64,000 bases of DNA from Hyalangium versicolor (GTDB lineage Bacteria > Myxococcota > Myxococcia > Myxococcales > Myxococcaceae): NCBI RefSeq assembly GCF_020103695.1, contig NZ_JAHXBF010000012.1:353877-417876 (forward strand), written 5' to 3'. The notes under the pieces were generated by a model that was not told the DNA's origin, ran no database searches, and was given only the letters and a program-made list of their open reading frames with translations. The position numbers were made by a program, and so were the translations under genes. Shown in pieces: positions 47,186 through 55,289 of this stretch (within the stretch, counting starts at the first letter, position 1; each line of letters starts with the position of its first letter).

Positions 47186-48322
47186 TCAGGGAACCTGGAG
47201 CACTGCCAAGTCGTCCCGGTGCACGGCTTCGTCGATATAGCGGTAGCCGAGGATGGACTCGATGTCAGCGCTCTTCCGGCCCGAGATGCGGCGCAGCTCC
47301 GCATCCTCGTAGGCGCTGAGTCCCCGGGCGAACACCGTTCCCTGCTCATCCACCAGGTCCACCGGATCCCCCCGGCCGAAATCTCCCTCCACCTGCTTGA
47401 TGCCCGACGGGAGCAGGCTGCGCTTGGATGTGACGATGGCCTCGCGTGCCCCAGCGTCCACCACGAGCCGGCCCTTGGGGCGCAGGGCATGGGCGATCCA
47501 CGCCATGCGCGCGCTGCGGCGGTTCTCCCCCGCTTCGAAGAGCGTGCCCACTGGCTCACCCTGGAGCACCGAGCGCAGCCGGCCGGGAACGGCTCCCGAG
47601 GTGATGACGCAGCGGATCCCCCGCTCGGCCACGCGAGCGGCAGCGCGGATCTTCGTGGCCATGCCGCCCGTACCCACCGTGCTGCCACTGCCACCGGCCA
47701 GGGCGAGCAGCTCCGGCGTCACCAGCTCCACCTGGCTCATCAGCTTCGCCTGGGGATCCTTGCGCGGATCCGCCGTGTAGAGGCCCTCCACGTCGGACAG
47801 CACCACGAGCACATCCGCCTCGATGACGCCCGAGACGAGGCCCGCCAGCGTGTCGTTGTCGCCGAACTTCAGCTCGTCCACGGAGACGGTGTCGTTCTCG
47901 TTGATGACGGGCACCACGCCCACCTCGATGAGCCGCTCCAGGGCGTGCTTCACGTTGAGGTAGCGCCGCCGGTCCTGCACGTCCTCGTGGGTGAGCAGCA
48001 CCTGGGCCACGCGCCGGTCCGCCCGGCCAAAGGCCTCCTCGTACGCTCGCATCAGGCGGCTCTGGCCCACCGCCGCGCAAGCCTGCTTGCCGGGAATATC
48101 CTTCGGGCGAGCCGGCAGCCCCATCCGCTCCACGCCCAGGGCAATGGCGCCGCTGGACACCACCACCAGCTCACGGCCCTCGGCGGCCCAGAGCAGATCC
48201 TCGCTCAGAGCATCGAAGTGGGCCCGGTTGAAGCGCCCCGTGGCGTTCGTCAGGGCATTCGTCCCAATCTTCACCACCACCCGCTTCGCGGCGCGGATGG
48301 CTTCTCGTCCAGAAGTCGTCAC
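47186..48322 (-). CDS. proB: glutamate 5-kinase
   Basis: 378 residues from a GTG (VTTSGREAIRAAKRVVVKIGTNAL). KIGTNAL, VVVSSGAIALG, INENDTVSVDELKFGDNDTLAG and GTGGMATKIRAA are the amino-acid-kinase and glutamate-binding motifs; the C-terminal 85 residues (GRLVVDAGAREAIVTSKRSLLPSGIKQVEGDF) are the PUA domain found in full-length ProB. It phosphorylates glutamate in the first step of proline synthesis and is usually feedback-inhibited by proline. proA and obg are not adjacent. It is divergent from hflX. Confidence 0.95.
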   Translation of the reverse strand: MTTSGREAIRAAKRVVVKIGTNALTNATGRFNRAHFDALSEDLLWAAEGRELVVVSSGAIALGVERMGLPARPKDIPGKQACAAVGQSRLMRAYEEAFGRADRRVAQVLLTHEDVQDRRRYLNVKHALERLIEVGVVPVINENDTVSVDELKFGDNDTLAGLVSGVIEADVLVVLSDVEGLYTADPRKDPQAKLMSQVELVTPELLALAGGSGSTVGTGGMATKIRAAARVAERGIRCVITSGAVPGRLRSVLQGEPVGTLFEAGENRRSARMAWIAHALRPKGRLVVDAGAREAIVTSKRSLLPSGIKQVEGDFGRGDPVDLVDEQGTVFARGLSAYEDAELRRISGRKSADIESILGYRYIDEAVHRDDLAVLQVP

Positions 48323-48472
48323 GGACCCCAGACTAGGACGGAAGCTGCCGCCGCGCCCGTGTGTTCCCACCAGTCCCCTTTTCGGGCCAGGAGCCGTGAA
48401 TCCTGGCTGGCAAGTCTTTAGACTGGGGACAGGTATGGACGCGGGCCCGGCCCGCGCGGGAGAAGGACGAAT

Positions 48473-50125
48473 TTGAAGGAAATCTACGGCAATACCCTGG
48501 GTCTCAAGCCGAGCGAGCAGCAGCGCCTGCGCAACACCTACCGCCGCCGCGTGGCCCCCCACGAGATCGTCTCGGCGGAGCTCGCCCGTCACCTCACCGA
48601 GCTGTCGAGTGAGACCAACCGGCAGATCGGTGTCCTCATCAATCGCAAGGGTGACATCGAATACGTCGTGGTCGGCAATGCCCACAAGTTGGAGCTGCCG
48701 GACATCGGCCGCGCCCGTGCCGGGCAGATCCGTTTGCGTGGTCTGCGCCTGGTGCACACGCACCTCAAGAGCGAGCCGCTCACGAAGGACGACCTGACGG
48801 ACCTTGCGCTGCTGCGCCTGGACATGGTGGCCGCCGTCGGCGTGGGCCGCGAGGGGCTGCCCGGAGTGCTGCACTACGCGCACCTGGTGCCGGAGAACGG
48901 CGCCAACGAGTTCTGGCGCGTCACCACGCTGCCCAGCGTGCACCAAGACCAGCCGGACCTCATAGACACCCTGGAGGCGCTGGAGCAGGAGTTCAATCGC
49001 AAGGCCGCCGCGCGCGCGGTGGGCGGGCGGGAGAAGGCCATCCTCGTGGCGGTGTGCCTGGACGGCAACCGCACCCATGCCGAGTCCAGTCTGGCGGAGC
49101 TCAAGGAGCTGGCGCGCACGGCGGGGGTGGAGGTCATCGACAGCGTGCTGCAGATGCGGCGCGAGGCGGATCCTCGCTACCTCATCGGCCGCGGCAAGCT
49201 GGAGGACCTGAACCTGCGCTCCATGCAGTCCATGGTGGACCTGATCATCTTCGACAAGGACCTCACGCCCTCGCAGGGCCGGCACATCGCCGAGGCCACC
49301 AGCCTGAAGGTGCTGGACCGCACGCAGCTCATCCTCGATATCTTCGCCCAGCGCGCCCAGAGCGCCGAGGGCAAACTGCAGGTGGAGCTGGCCCAGCTGA
49401 AGTACCGGCTGCCCCGGTTGGTGCAGAGCGATGACTCGCTCAGCCGGCTCGCGGGTGGCATCGGCGGCCGAGGCCCTGGCGAGACAAAGCTCGAGATCGA
49501 TCGCCGCCGGGTGCGCGAGCGGATTACTCACCTGGAGAAGCGCATCGACGCCATTTCGCGCGAGCGCAGCGTGCGGCGGGCCCAGCGCAATCGGCGCGAG
49601 CTGCCCGTCATCTCCATCGTGGGCTACACGAACGCGGGCAAGTCCACCCTGCTCAACGCCATCACCAACGCGGAGGTGCTGGCCGAGAACAAGCTGTTCG
49701 CCACGCTGGACCCCACCAGCCGCCGCCTGCGCTTCCCGCAGGAGCGCGAGGTCATCATCACCGACACGGTGGGTTTCATTCGCGACCTGCCCAAGGACCT
49801 GGTTGCGGCCTTCCGCGCCACGCTCGAGGAGCTGTACGACGCAAGCCTGCTGCTCCATGTGGTGGATGCGGCGGACCCCGCTCGCGACGAGCAGGTGGAG
49901 GCGGTGGAGACCATCCTCGGCTCGCTGGGGCTGATGGAGAAGCCGCGCCTCATGGTGTGGAACAAGGCGGACCTGCTGTCGGCCGAGGACGTGGAGTCCC
50001 TGCTGCGCTCCAAGGGCGGTGTGGCCATCAGCGCCGAGAAGCGCGAGGGCATCACCACCCTGCTGGCCAAGGCGGACACCACCCTGTTCGCCGAGGGCGC
50101 CTCCGAAGCCCTGGGCGCGCTGTAG
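48473..50125 (+). CDS. hflX: GTPase HflX
   Basis: 550 residues from a TTG preceded by AGAAGGA. The N-terminal HflX domain (RYLIGRGKLEDLNLRSMQSMVDLIIFDKDLTPSQGRHIAEA) and helical linker with GGRGPGETKLEIDRRRVRERI lead to the G domain: GYTNAGKST (G1), DTVGFIRDLP (G3) and NKAD (G4). It has an unusually long N-terminal 150-residue extension (SSETNRQIGVLINRKGDIEYVVVG) seen in delta-proteobacterial HflX. It splits stalled 70S ribosomes under stress. It stands alone, not with hfq. Confidence 0.93.
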   Translation: MKEIYGNTLGLKPSEQQRLRNTYRRRVAPHEIVSAELARHLTELSSETNRQIGVLINRKGDIEYVVVGNAHKLELPDIGRARAGQIRLRGLRLVHTHLKSEPLTKDDLTDLALLRLDMVAAVGVGREGLPGVLHYAHLVPENGANEFWRVTTLPSVHQDQPDLIDTLEALEQEFNRKAAARAVGGREKAILVAVCLDGNRTHAESSLAELKELARTAGVEVIDSVLQMRREADPRYLIGRGKLEDLNLRSMQSMVDLIIFDKDLTPSQGRHIAEATSLKVLDRTQLILDIFAQRAQSAEGKLQVELAQLKYRLPRLVQSDDSLSRLAGGIGGRGPGETKLEIDRRRVRERITHLEKRIDAISRERSVRRAQRNRRELPVISIVGYTNAGKSTLLNAITNAEVLAENKLFATLDPTSRRLRFPQEREVIITDTVGFIRDLPKDLVAAFRATLEELYDASLLLHVVDAADPARDEQVEAVETILGSLGLMEKPRLMVWNKADLLSAEDVESLLRSKGGVAISAEKREGITTLLAKADTTLFAEGASEALGAL

Positions 50126-50146
50126 TCGCCCTGTCGGGCGGGCTTG

Positions 50147-50181
50147 TGCCGAACCTGTCTGACAGGTGGACAGGTTCGGCA
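50147..50181. terminator. 13-bp-arm hairpin between hflX and the amidase gene (repeated element)
   Basis: TGCCGAACCTGTC (50147-50159) and GACAGGTTCGGCA (50169-50181) are perfect inverted arms with a 9-base loop; inside is a palindrome CCTGTCTGACAGG (50154-50166). It lies between convergent stops. A close relative occurs at 58328-58356. Confidence 0.55.
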
Positions 50182-50203
50182 AGTCCGCGCCCGAGGGCCC
50201 CCC

Positions 50204-51880
50204 TCAGCGCAGGACGCTCACGTGGGTTGACGGCTTGCGGTGCTCGGTGGCGCGCTCCACCACCCGTCCCAGGCGCAGAAGCAGGTGCTCCTCATAAGGC
50301 CGTCCTGTGAGGTGCACGCCCACCGGCAGACCTGCACAGTCGAAGCCTGCGGGCACCGACAACGCTGGGTTGCCCGTCAGGTTCGCCAGCCGGATGAACC
50401 GCATCAGCGCATCCACCACCGGCAGGTTCGATTCTCCATCGGGCAGCGTCGCCTCGGGAATGGCTGGAGCCGTGGAGGCCGTCGTCGGCGTGACGATGAC
50501 ATCCACATCCGCCATGAGCGCCACCAGCTCGCGCGTCAGCCGGTGGCGGTGCCTCAACGCATGCACCAGATCGGTCGCTCGGAAGTGCCGGCCAATGGCC
50601 AGATTGGTCCTCGAGTCGAGGCCGAAGTCCGAGGAGCGCTCCTTCGAGTGAGGCATCATCGCTGTCGCCATCTCGCTGAGGATGATGCAGCTGTGCGTCC
50701 ACAGCACGGTGTTCAAATCCGGCGGGGGAATCTCCACCACGGTGGCTCCCGCATCCGTGAGAACCTTCACGGCCTCCTTGCAACGCGCCACCACGTCGGC
50801 GTCCGCGTCTTCGAAGTAGGGCCTGCAGATTCCAAGCCGCACTCCCGCCAGCCCGCCCTCCTCATAGCCTGACAGGTGATGCGGCGGCTGGCTCTGCGAG
50901 ACCATGTCGTGCCCATCCGGCCCCGCCAGGAGCGCGTACGCGGCAGCGACGTCATCCACCGTGAGCCCCAAGGGCCCGACATGCCCCACGTTCCAGCACA
51001 GCGGAGGAACGCCCGTCTCGGGGATGCGCCCCCAGGTGGCCTTGAGGCCAACGATGCCGCACAGCGCCGCAGGGACGCGGATGGACCCGCCTCCGTCGGC
51101 CCCAATGCTCACGGGGCACAGGCCCGCGGCCACGACGGCTCCCGAGGCGCTCGAGCTACCACCCGTGATGTGGCCCCGGTTCCACGGGTTGCGCGCAGCT
51201 CCGTGGTGCGGGTTCAACCCGGTGGGGTTGATGCCAATCTCGTTCATGTTGGCCTTGCCCAGGATGATGGCGCCCGCCGCCTTGAGCCGCGCGGCCACCG
51301 TCGAGTCCGCCGTGGCCACCTGGGCGCGGAACTTCGTGCCCAGCGTCGTGGGGAAGCCGGCCAGATCCACTTCGTCCTTCAGCACCACGGGCACGCCTTC
51401 GAGCACGCTCAGGGGCTGGCCCGCCCGCAGCCGCTCGCCTGACGCCTCAGCGGCCCGCAGCACCTCCTCGGGCTTGCGCGCGACGAAGAGGCCCAGGCGC
51501 TGCGCTCCTTTGTCGATCTGCTCAATGGCCTCGTGGATCCGGCGCACCACCGTCACGGGATCCACCCCGCCCTCCCGGTAGGCACGGGCGTAGGCGGCCA
51601 CCGTCTCGCGTTCCGATTGCACCGGCGACGCGGCGATGACGCGGGCGGCCTGTTCTCTCGAAGGCTGCGGTTCTACCGCAGGGGTTCCATGCGGCAAGGG
51701 GTACTGGAGTGGTGGAGCGTCTCCCGCGGACAGCTCGCGCCAGCGCTCGATGCCGCTGTCCCTCATCATCTTGTCCAGCACCACCGACCCGACTCCGGGG
51801 CTCTCGAGGGTGTTGACGAAGGCCTTGAGCGCCAGGCCCGACACACGGGGAACCTTCACCGGATTTCGCTGGTAGGTCAT
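50204..51880 (-). CDS. amidase-signature hydrolase, fatty-acid-amide-hydrolase-like
   Basis: 558 residues. The amidase signature triad is visible: VVLKDEVDLAG (catalytic Lys), GGSSSASGAVVAAGLCP (cis-Ser) and ADGGGSIRVPAALCG (nucleophilic Ser). The first 110 residues (VSGLALKAFVNTLESPGVGSVVLDKMM) form an alpha-helical extension as in plant and animal FAAH-type enzymes and absent from GatA; no GatB/GatC genes are nearby. It probably hydrolyses acyl amides. It has no signal peptide. It is convergent with hflX. Confidence 0.85.
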   Translation of the reverse strand: MTYQRNPVKVPRVSGLALKAFVNTLESPGVGSVVLDKMMRDSGIERWRELSAGDAPPLQYPLPHGTPAVEPQPSREQAARVIAASPVQSERETVAAYARAYREGGVDPVTVVRRIHEAIEQIDKGAQRLGLFVARKPEEVLRAAEASGERLRAGQPLSVLEGVPVVLKDEVDLAGFPTTLGTKFRAQVATADSTVAARLKAAGAIILGKANMNEIGINPTGLNPHHGAARNPWNRGHITGGSSSASGAVVAAGLCPVSIGADGGGSIRVPAALCGIVGLKATWGRIPETGVPPLCWNVGHVGPLGLTVDDVAAAYALLAGPDGHDMVSQSQPPHHLSGYEEGGLAGVRLGICRPYFEDADADVVARCKEAVKVLTDAGATVVEIPPPDLNTVLWTHSCIILSEMATAMMPHSKERSSDFGLDSRTNLAIGRHFRATDLVHALRHRHRLTRELVALMADVDVIVTPTTASTAPAIPEATLPDGESNLPVVDALMRFIRLANLTGNPALSVPAGFDCAGLPVGVHLTGRPYEEHLLLRLGRVVERATEHRKPSTHVSVLR

Positions 51881-51936
51881 GACAGCGCAGCCTACCTCCC
51901 CGGGCGGCTCACGGCATCTGCGCGGCTCGCGCGCGG

Positions 51937-52446
51937 TCAGGACGGAGGCGCGAACAGATCGCTATCCGCGGTCGCCCCGGGCATGCGCACCTTTTGTTGA
52001 AACGCCAGGCCCAGCTTCTCGAGCACCCGGATCGAGCTGCGATTCTCAGGCGAGACAATCGCGACGATGCGCGGCAGGCCCAGCGCCTTCAGGCCGTACT
52101 CCATGACCGCGGAAGCCGCCTCGTACGCGTAGCCACATCCCCAGAACTGGGGGAAGAGCGCATAGCCGATGTCCACATCCGGCAGGCTGTCGCGCCGGAG
52201 CAGCCCGCACATCCCGATGGGCGTGCCGTCCTCCTTCAGGTCCACCCGGTACAGCCCGAAACCATGGCGGTCATACATGGCGAGGGGCCCGTTCTGAAGG
52301 TACCCACGAGCGTCCTCCAGGTTCCGCACGCCCCTGTCGCCGATGAACTGCAGCCACGAGGGCTCGTTCACCAGCTTCAAGACGAACGGAGCGTCTTCGA
52401 GCGACAACCTGCGGATGACCAGTCGTTCCGTATCGAGGACTTTCAT
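51937..52446 (-). CDS. GNAT acetyltransferase, RimJ/RimL type
   Basis: 169 residues. TERLVIRRLSLEDAPFVLKLVNEP is the RimL-type opening, IGMCGLLRRDSLPDVDIGYALFPQFWGCGYAYEAASAVMEY contains the acetyl-CoA-binding loop (Q/W-G-x-G-x-A), and IVAIVSPENRSSIRVLEKLGL the terminal GNAT strand-helix. It transfers acetyl groups to protein N-termini or a small molecule; the target is unknown. Position 40 bp upstream of the amidase start region gives no functional link. Confidence 0.88.
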   Translation of the reverse strand: MKVLDTERLVIRRLSLEDAPFVLKLVNEPSWLQFIGDRGVRNLEDARGYLQNGPLAMYDRHGFGLYRVDLKEDGTPIGMCGLLRRDSLPDVDIGYALFPQFWGCGYAYEAASAVMEYGLKALGLPRIVAIVSPENRSSIRVLEKLGLAFQQKVRMPGATADSDLFAPPS

Positions 52447-52491
52447 GACGCCCGACTATGGCATGCATGTGGGCCCTCGGTGCGGATGGCC

Positions 52492-54327
52492 TCAGTTCGA
52501 GGCGATCGTACGTCGCGCGGCCACCGGTGCGCTCTGCGGCTGCGGGGGCGTCTCCAGTATCTCGGCCTTGCCCGTCTTGACCAGCGCGTACCCTCCGCCG
52601 ACGACTCCCGTGCCGATGGCGATCGCCAACAGGTACAGCACCACGTGATTGACCGCGTGGGGGATGAGCAGCACGAAGAGACCTCCGTGCGGAGCCATCA
52701 ACTGCACTCCGAAGTACATCGACAGCGCCCCGGTGATGGCTCCGCCCAGCATGCAGGTCGGAATCACCCGGAACGGATCCTTGGCCATGAAGGGAATGGC
52801 TCCTTCCGAGATGAAGCACAGCCCCAGCACCAACGAGGCCTTGCCGGCCTCCCGCTCCGGCTCCGAGAACTTGGAGCGCGCCAGGAGGCTCGCGACCCCC
52901 ATGCCCAGCGCCGGCACCATGCCCGCCGCCATGATCGCCGCCATCGGCATCTGCGCACCGGCTCCGCCCTCGGCCAGCAGCCCGACTCCGAAGGTGTAGG
53001 CCGCCTTGTTCACCGGGCCCCCCAGGTCGAAGCACATCATCGCTCCCAGCAGCATTCCGAGCATGATCGCGTTGCCCGAACCCATGTTCTTCAGGAACGC
53101 CGTCAGCCCCGCCATGACCGCTGCCACCGGCGTGCCGATGACGTAGATCATCACCAGCCCCGTGAGCAGGCTCGACACCAGGGGGATGAGGAGGATCGGC
53201 TTCAGGGACTCCACGCTCGCCGGGAGTTTGAGGTAGCGGCTCAGGGCTCTCGCCGTATAGCCGGCGATGAAGCCCGCGAGGATGCCTCCAAGGAACCCCG
53301 CTCCGAGATCGCTCGCCAGATAGCCGCCGATCATTCCCGGGGTGATTCCAGGACGGTCGGCGATCGAATACGCGATGTAGCCGGCGAGCAGCGGCACCAT
53401 CAGCTTGAAGGCCGTTCCTCCGCCCACCTTCATGAGCGTCGCCGCCAACGTGCCTTCCTGCTTGAAGGCCTCGATGCCGAATACGAACGACAGGGCGATC
53501 AGCAAGCCCCCCGCGACCACCATGGGGAGCATGAACGATACGCCCGTCAGCAGGTGTCGATAGGGCCCACGCCGGGCTCCTGCCGCGCCGCCCTTGCCAT
53601 TGTGCTCGGCGCCTTCCGTGGGGGCAGTGCCTCCCTGGACCTGCGCCTTCTCCAGGGCATCCTGGATCGTCTGCGTCGACTTCTTCAGCGCCACTCCCGT
53701 CGATGTCCGCCAGACGCGCTTGCCCGCGAACCTCGACGTGTCGACCTCGATATCCGTGGCCAGGACGACCGCGTCGGCGGCTTGGATCTCCTCCGCGGTC
53801 AGCTTGTTCTGTGCTCCCACCGAGCCCTGTGTCTCGACACGGATGCCGTAGCCCAACCCTTTCGCAGCCTGGGTGAGTGCCTCTGCTGCCATGAAAGTGT
53901 GGGCCACTCCTGTCGGGCAGGCGGTGATGGCCACGAGCTTCTTCGGTCCTCCGGCCCCCGGCTGCGGTGCGGGTGCCTGTGCCTCGGCCTGAGTTGCTCC
54001 GCGCCCAGCAGGTTCGGTCAACGTCGTGGCCTGGCTCTCGGCTTGCGCCAGGAAGGCATCCGGGTCTGGCAGCGCCTGGGCGATGGGCGCTTGATAGACG
54101 CGCTTGCCGGTGAACCGCTCGAGTTCCACCGGGGCGCTCGCTGCGATGACCACCAGATCGGCAGCGGCGATCGTCGCCTTGTCGGCCAGCACGAGCGGCT
54201 CGAGCTGGCTGTGCATCTCCACCTTCGCCTTCCAACCCCGCCGTGCCGCGGCACGCTCCAGTCCTTTCGCCGCCAGGAAGGCTGTGGCCATGCCGCTGGG
54301 ACAAGCCGTGACGATGATCACATTCAT
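52492..54327 (-). CDS. fruA: fructose PTS permease EIIB'BC
   Basis: 611 residues. A degenerate first IIB' domain (TACPSGMATAFLAAKGLERAA) and an active IIB (ITACPTGVAHTFMAAEAL, catalytic Cys) are followed by the ten-helix IIC domain (LLTGVSFMLPMVVAGGLLIALSFVFG, GNAIMLGMLLGAMMCFDLGGPVNKAAY). It imports fructose and phosphorylates it to fructose 1-phosphate. The ATG overlaps the fruK stop by 4 bp. The symbol follows the enterobacterial PTS gene and is not the FruA developmental regulator of Myxococcus. A fructose PTS is sparse in myxobacteria, so transfer is possible. Confidence 0.94.
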   Translation of the reverse strand: MNVIIVTACPSGMATAFLAAKGLERAAARRGWKAKVEMHSQLEPLVLADKATIAAADLVVIAASAPVELERFTGKRVYQAPIAQALPDPDAFLAQAESQATTLTEPAGRGATQAEAQAPAPQPGAGGPKKLVAITACPTGVAHTFMAAEALTQAAKGLGYGIRVETQGSVGAQNKLTAEEIQAADAVVLATDIEVDTSRFAGKRVWRTSTGVALKKSTQTIQDALEKAQVQGGTAPTEGAEHNGKGGAAGARRGPYRHLLTGVSFMLPMVVAGGLLIALSFVFGIEAFKQEGTLAATLMKVGGGTAFKLMVPLLAGYIAYSIADRPGITPGMIGGYLASDLGAGFLGGILAGFIAGYTARALSRYLKLPASVESLKPILLIPLVSSLLTGLVMIYVIGTPVAAVMAGLTAFLKNMGSGNAIMLGMLLGAMMCFDLGGPVNKAAYTFGVGLLAEGGAGAQMPMAAIMAAGMVPALGMGVASLLARSKFSEPEREAGKASLVLGLCFISEGAIPFMAKDPFRVIPTCMLGGAITGALSMYFGVQLMAPHGGLFVLLIPHAVNHVVLYLLAIAIGTGVVGGGYALVKTGKAEILETPPQPQSAPVAARRTIASN

Positions 54328-55289
54328 CGGTGCGTCTCCCGGTTGAGTTGTTCCTCGGACACGAGTTGCACCCGCGTCTGCTGCTGGAGCCCTTCGAAAT
54401 CCTGGGCGTTCGGATCGCCGACGCCCACATGGCGCACGGACTCGGCCGCGAGCGCCGTGGCGAAGCGCAGACTCCGCTCTCGTGGCCAGCCGGACAGAAT
54501 TCCATGCAGCGTGCCGGCCAGCAGTGTGTCCCCCGCTCCCACGGTGCTCACCACGGAGACCCGAGGCGGTGTGGCCCGGAGTGCATGCCCGCGCTGTGTC
54601 CAGATCACTCCCTCGGCGCCGAGGGAGAGCAGCACGTCCTCAATGCCCTCGGTATTGAGCCGAAGCACCGCCTGGATTCGCTCCTCGGGTGTCTCGAGTG
54701 GATGACCTGCCCAATCCGCCAGCTCGAGTTCGTTGGGTTTGACTCCCGAGGGCCGTGCGCCCAATCCAGCGGCCAGGGCTGGGCCGCTCGTATCGAGCCA
54801 CACCGGCACCTGGCGTTCGCGAATCGCGGAGATGAAGCCGGCCAGCCGCGCAGGCGTGACGTTGGGTGGCAGGCTGCCGGAGATCGCGACCACGTCGTTC
54901 CCCGACAGCAGTGTCCCGAGCCGCTCGGCCAGCTCCTCAAGCGAGTGAGCCGGTATCTGAGGTCCCGGTCCGTTCAGATCGGTCACCCGCCCGTCCTTCT
55001 CAGAGAGCTTCGCGTTGATGCGCGTCTCTCCGGGCACTCGGATGAAGGCGTCACGCAACCCGAGTTCCTTGAAGGCCCTCACGAAGGCCGTCTCGTTGTC
55101 GGCTCCGAGCAACCCCGACACCGTCACGTCATGCCCCAGTCCCGCGAGGACTCGCGCCACGTTGATGCCCTTGCCACCCGCGTCGAGGCGCGTGCTCTCC
55201 GTCCGGTTGACCTCGCCGGGCTTGAGCGCTCCGAGCCGGATCGACAGGTCCAGAGCGGGATTCAGTGTCAGCGTCAGGACTCGCGCCAT
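54324..55289 (-). CDS. fruK: 1-phosphofructokinase
   Basis: 321 residues of the PfkB family. LDAGGKGINVARVLAGLGHDV is the N-terminal signature, KPNELELADW and VVSTVGAGDTLLAGTLHGI carry the catalytic Asp and anion hole (GAGD). Its context between the PTS phosphotransferase and permease identifies the substrate as fructose 1-phosphate, producing fructose 1,6-bisphosphate. The ATG shares one base with the preceding stop and the gene overlaps fruA by 4 bp, so the three genes are translationally coupled. Confidence 0.95.
   Translation of the reverse strand: MARVLTLTLNPALDLSIRLGALKPGEVNRTESTRLDAGGKGINVARVLAGLGHDVTVSGLLGADNETAFVRAFKELGLRDAFIRVPGETRINAKLSEKDGRVTDLNGPGPQIPAHSLEELAERLGTLLSGNDVVAISGSLPPNVTPARLAGFISAIRERQVPVWLDTSGPALAAGLGARPSGVKPNELELADWAGHPLETPEERIQAVLRLNTEGIEDVLLSLGAEGVIWTQRGHALRATPPRVSVVSTVGAGDTLLAGTLHGILSGWPRERSLRFATALAAESVRHVGVGDPNAQDFEGLQQQTRVQLVSEEQLNRETHR

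Noticed and set aside
48323..50182. N-terminal extension of the proB frame over hflX
   Set aside because: It is the reverse complement of hflX; ProB homology begins at the GTG at 48322.
52492..54327. Equating this fruA with the Myxococcus developmental regulator FruA
   Set aside because: The protein is a PTS permease; only the symbol coincides.
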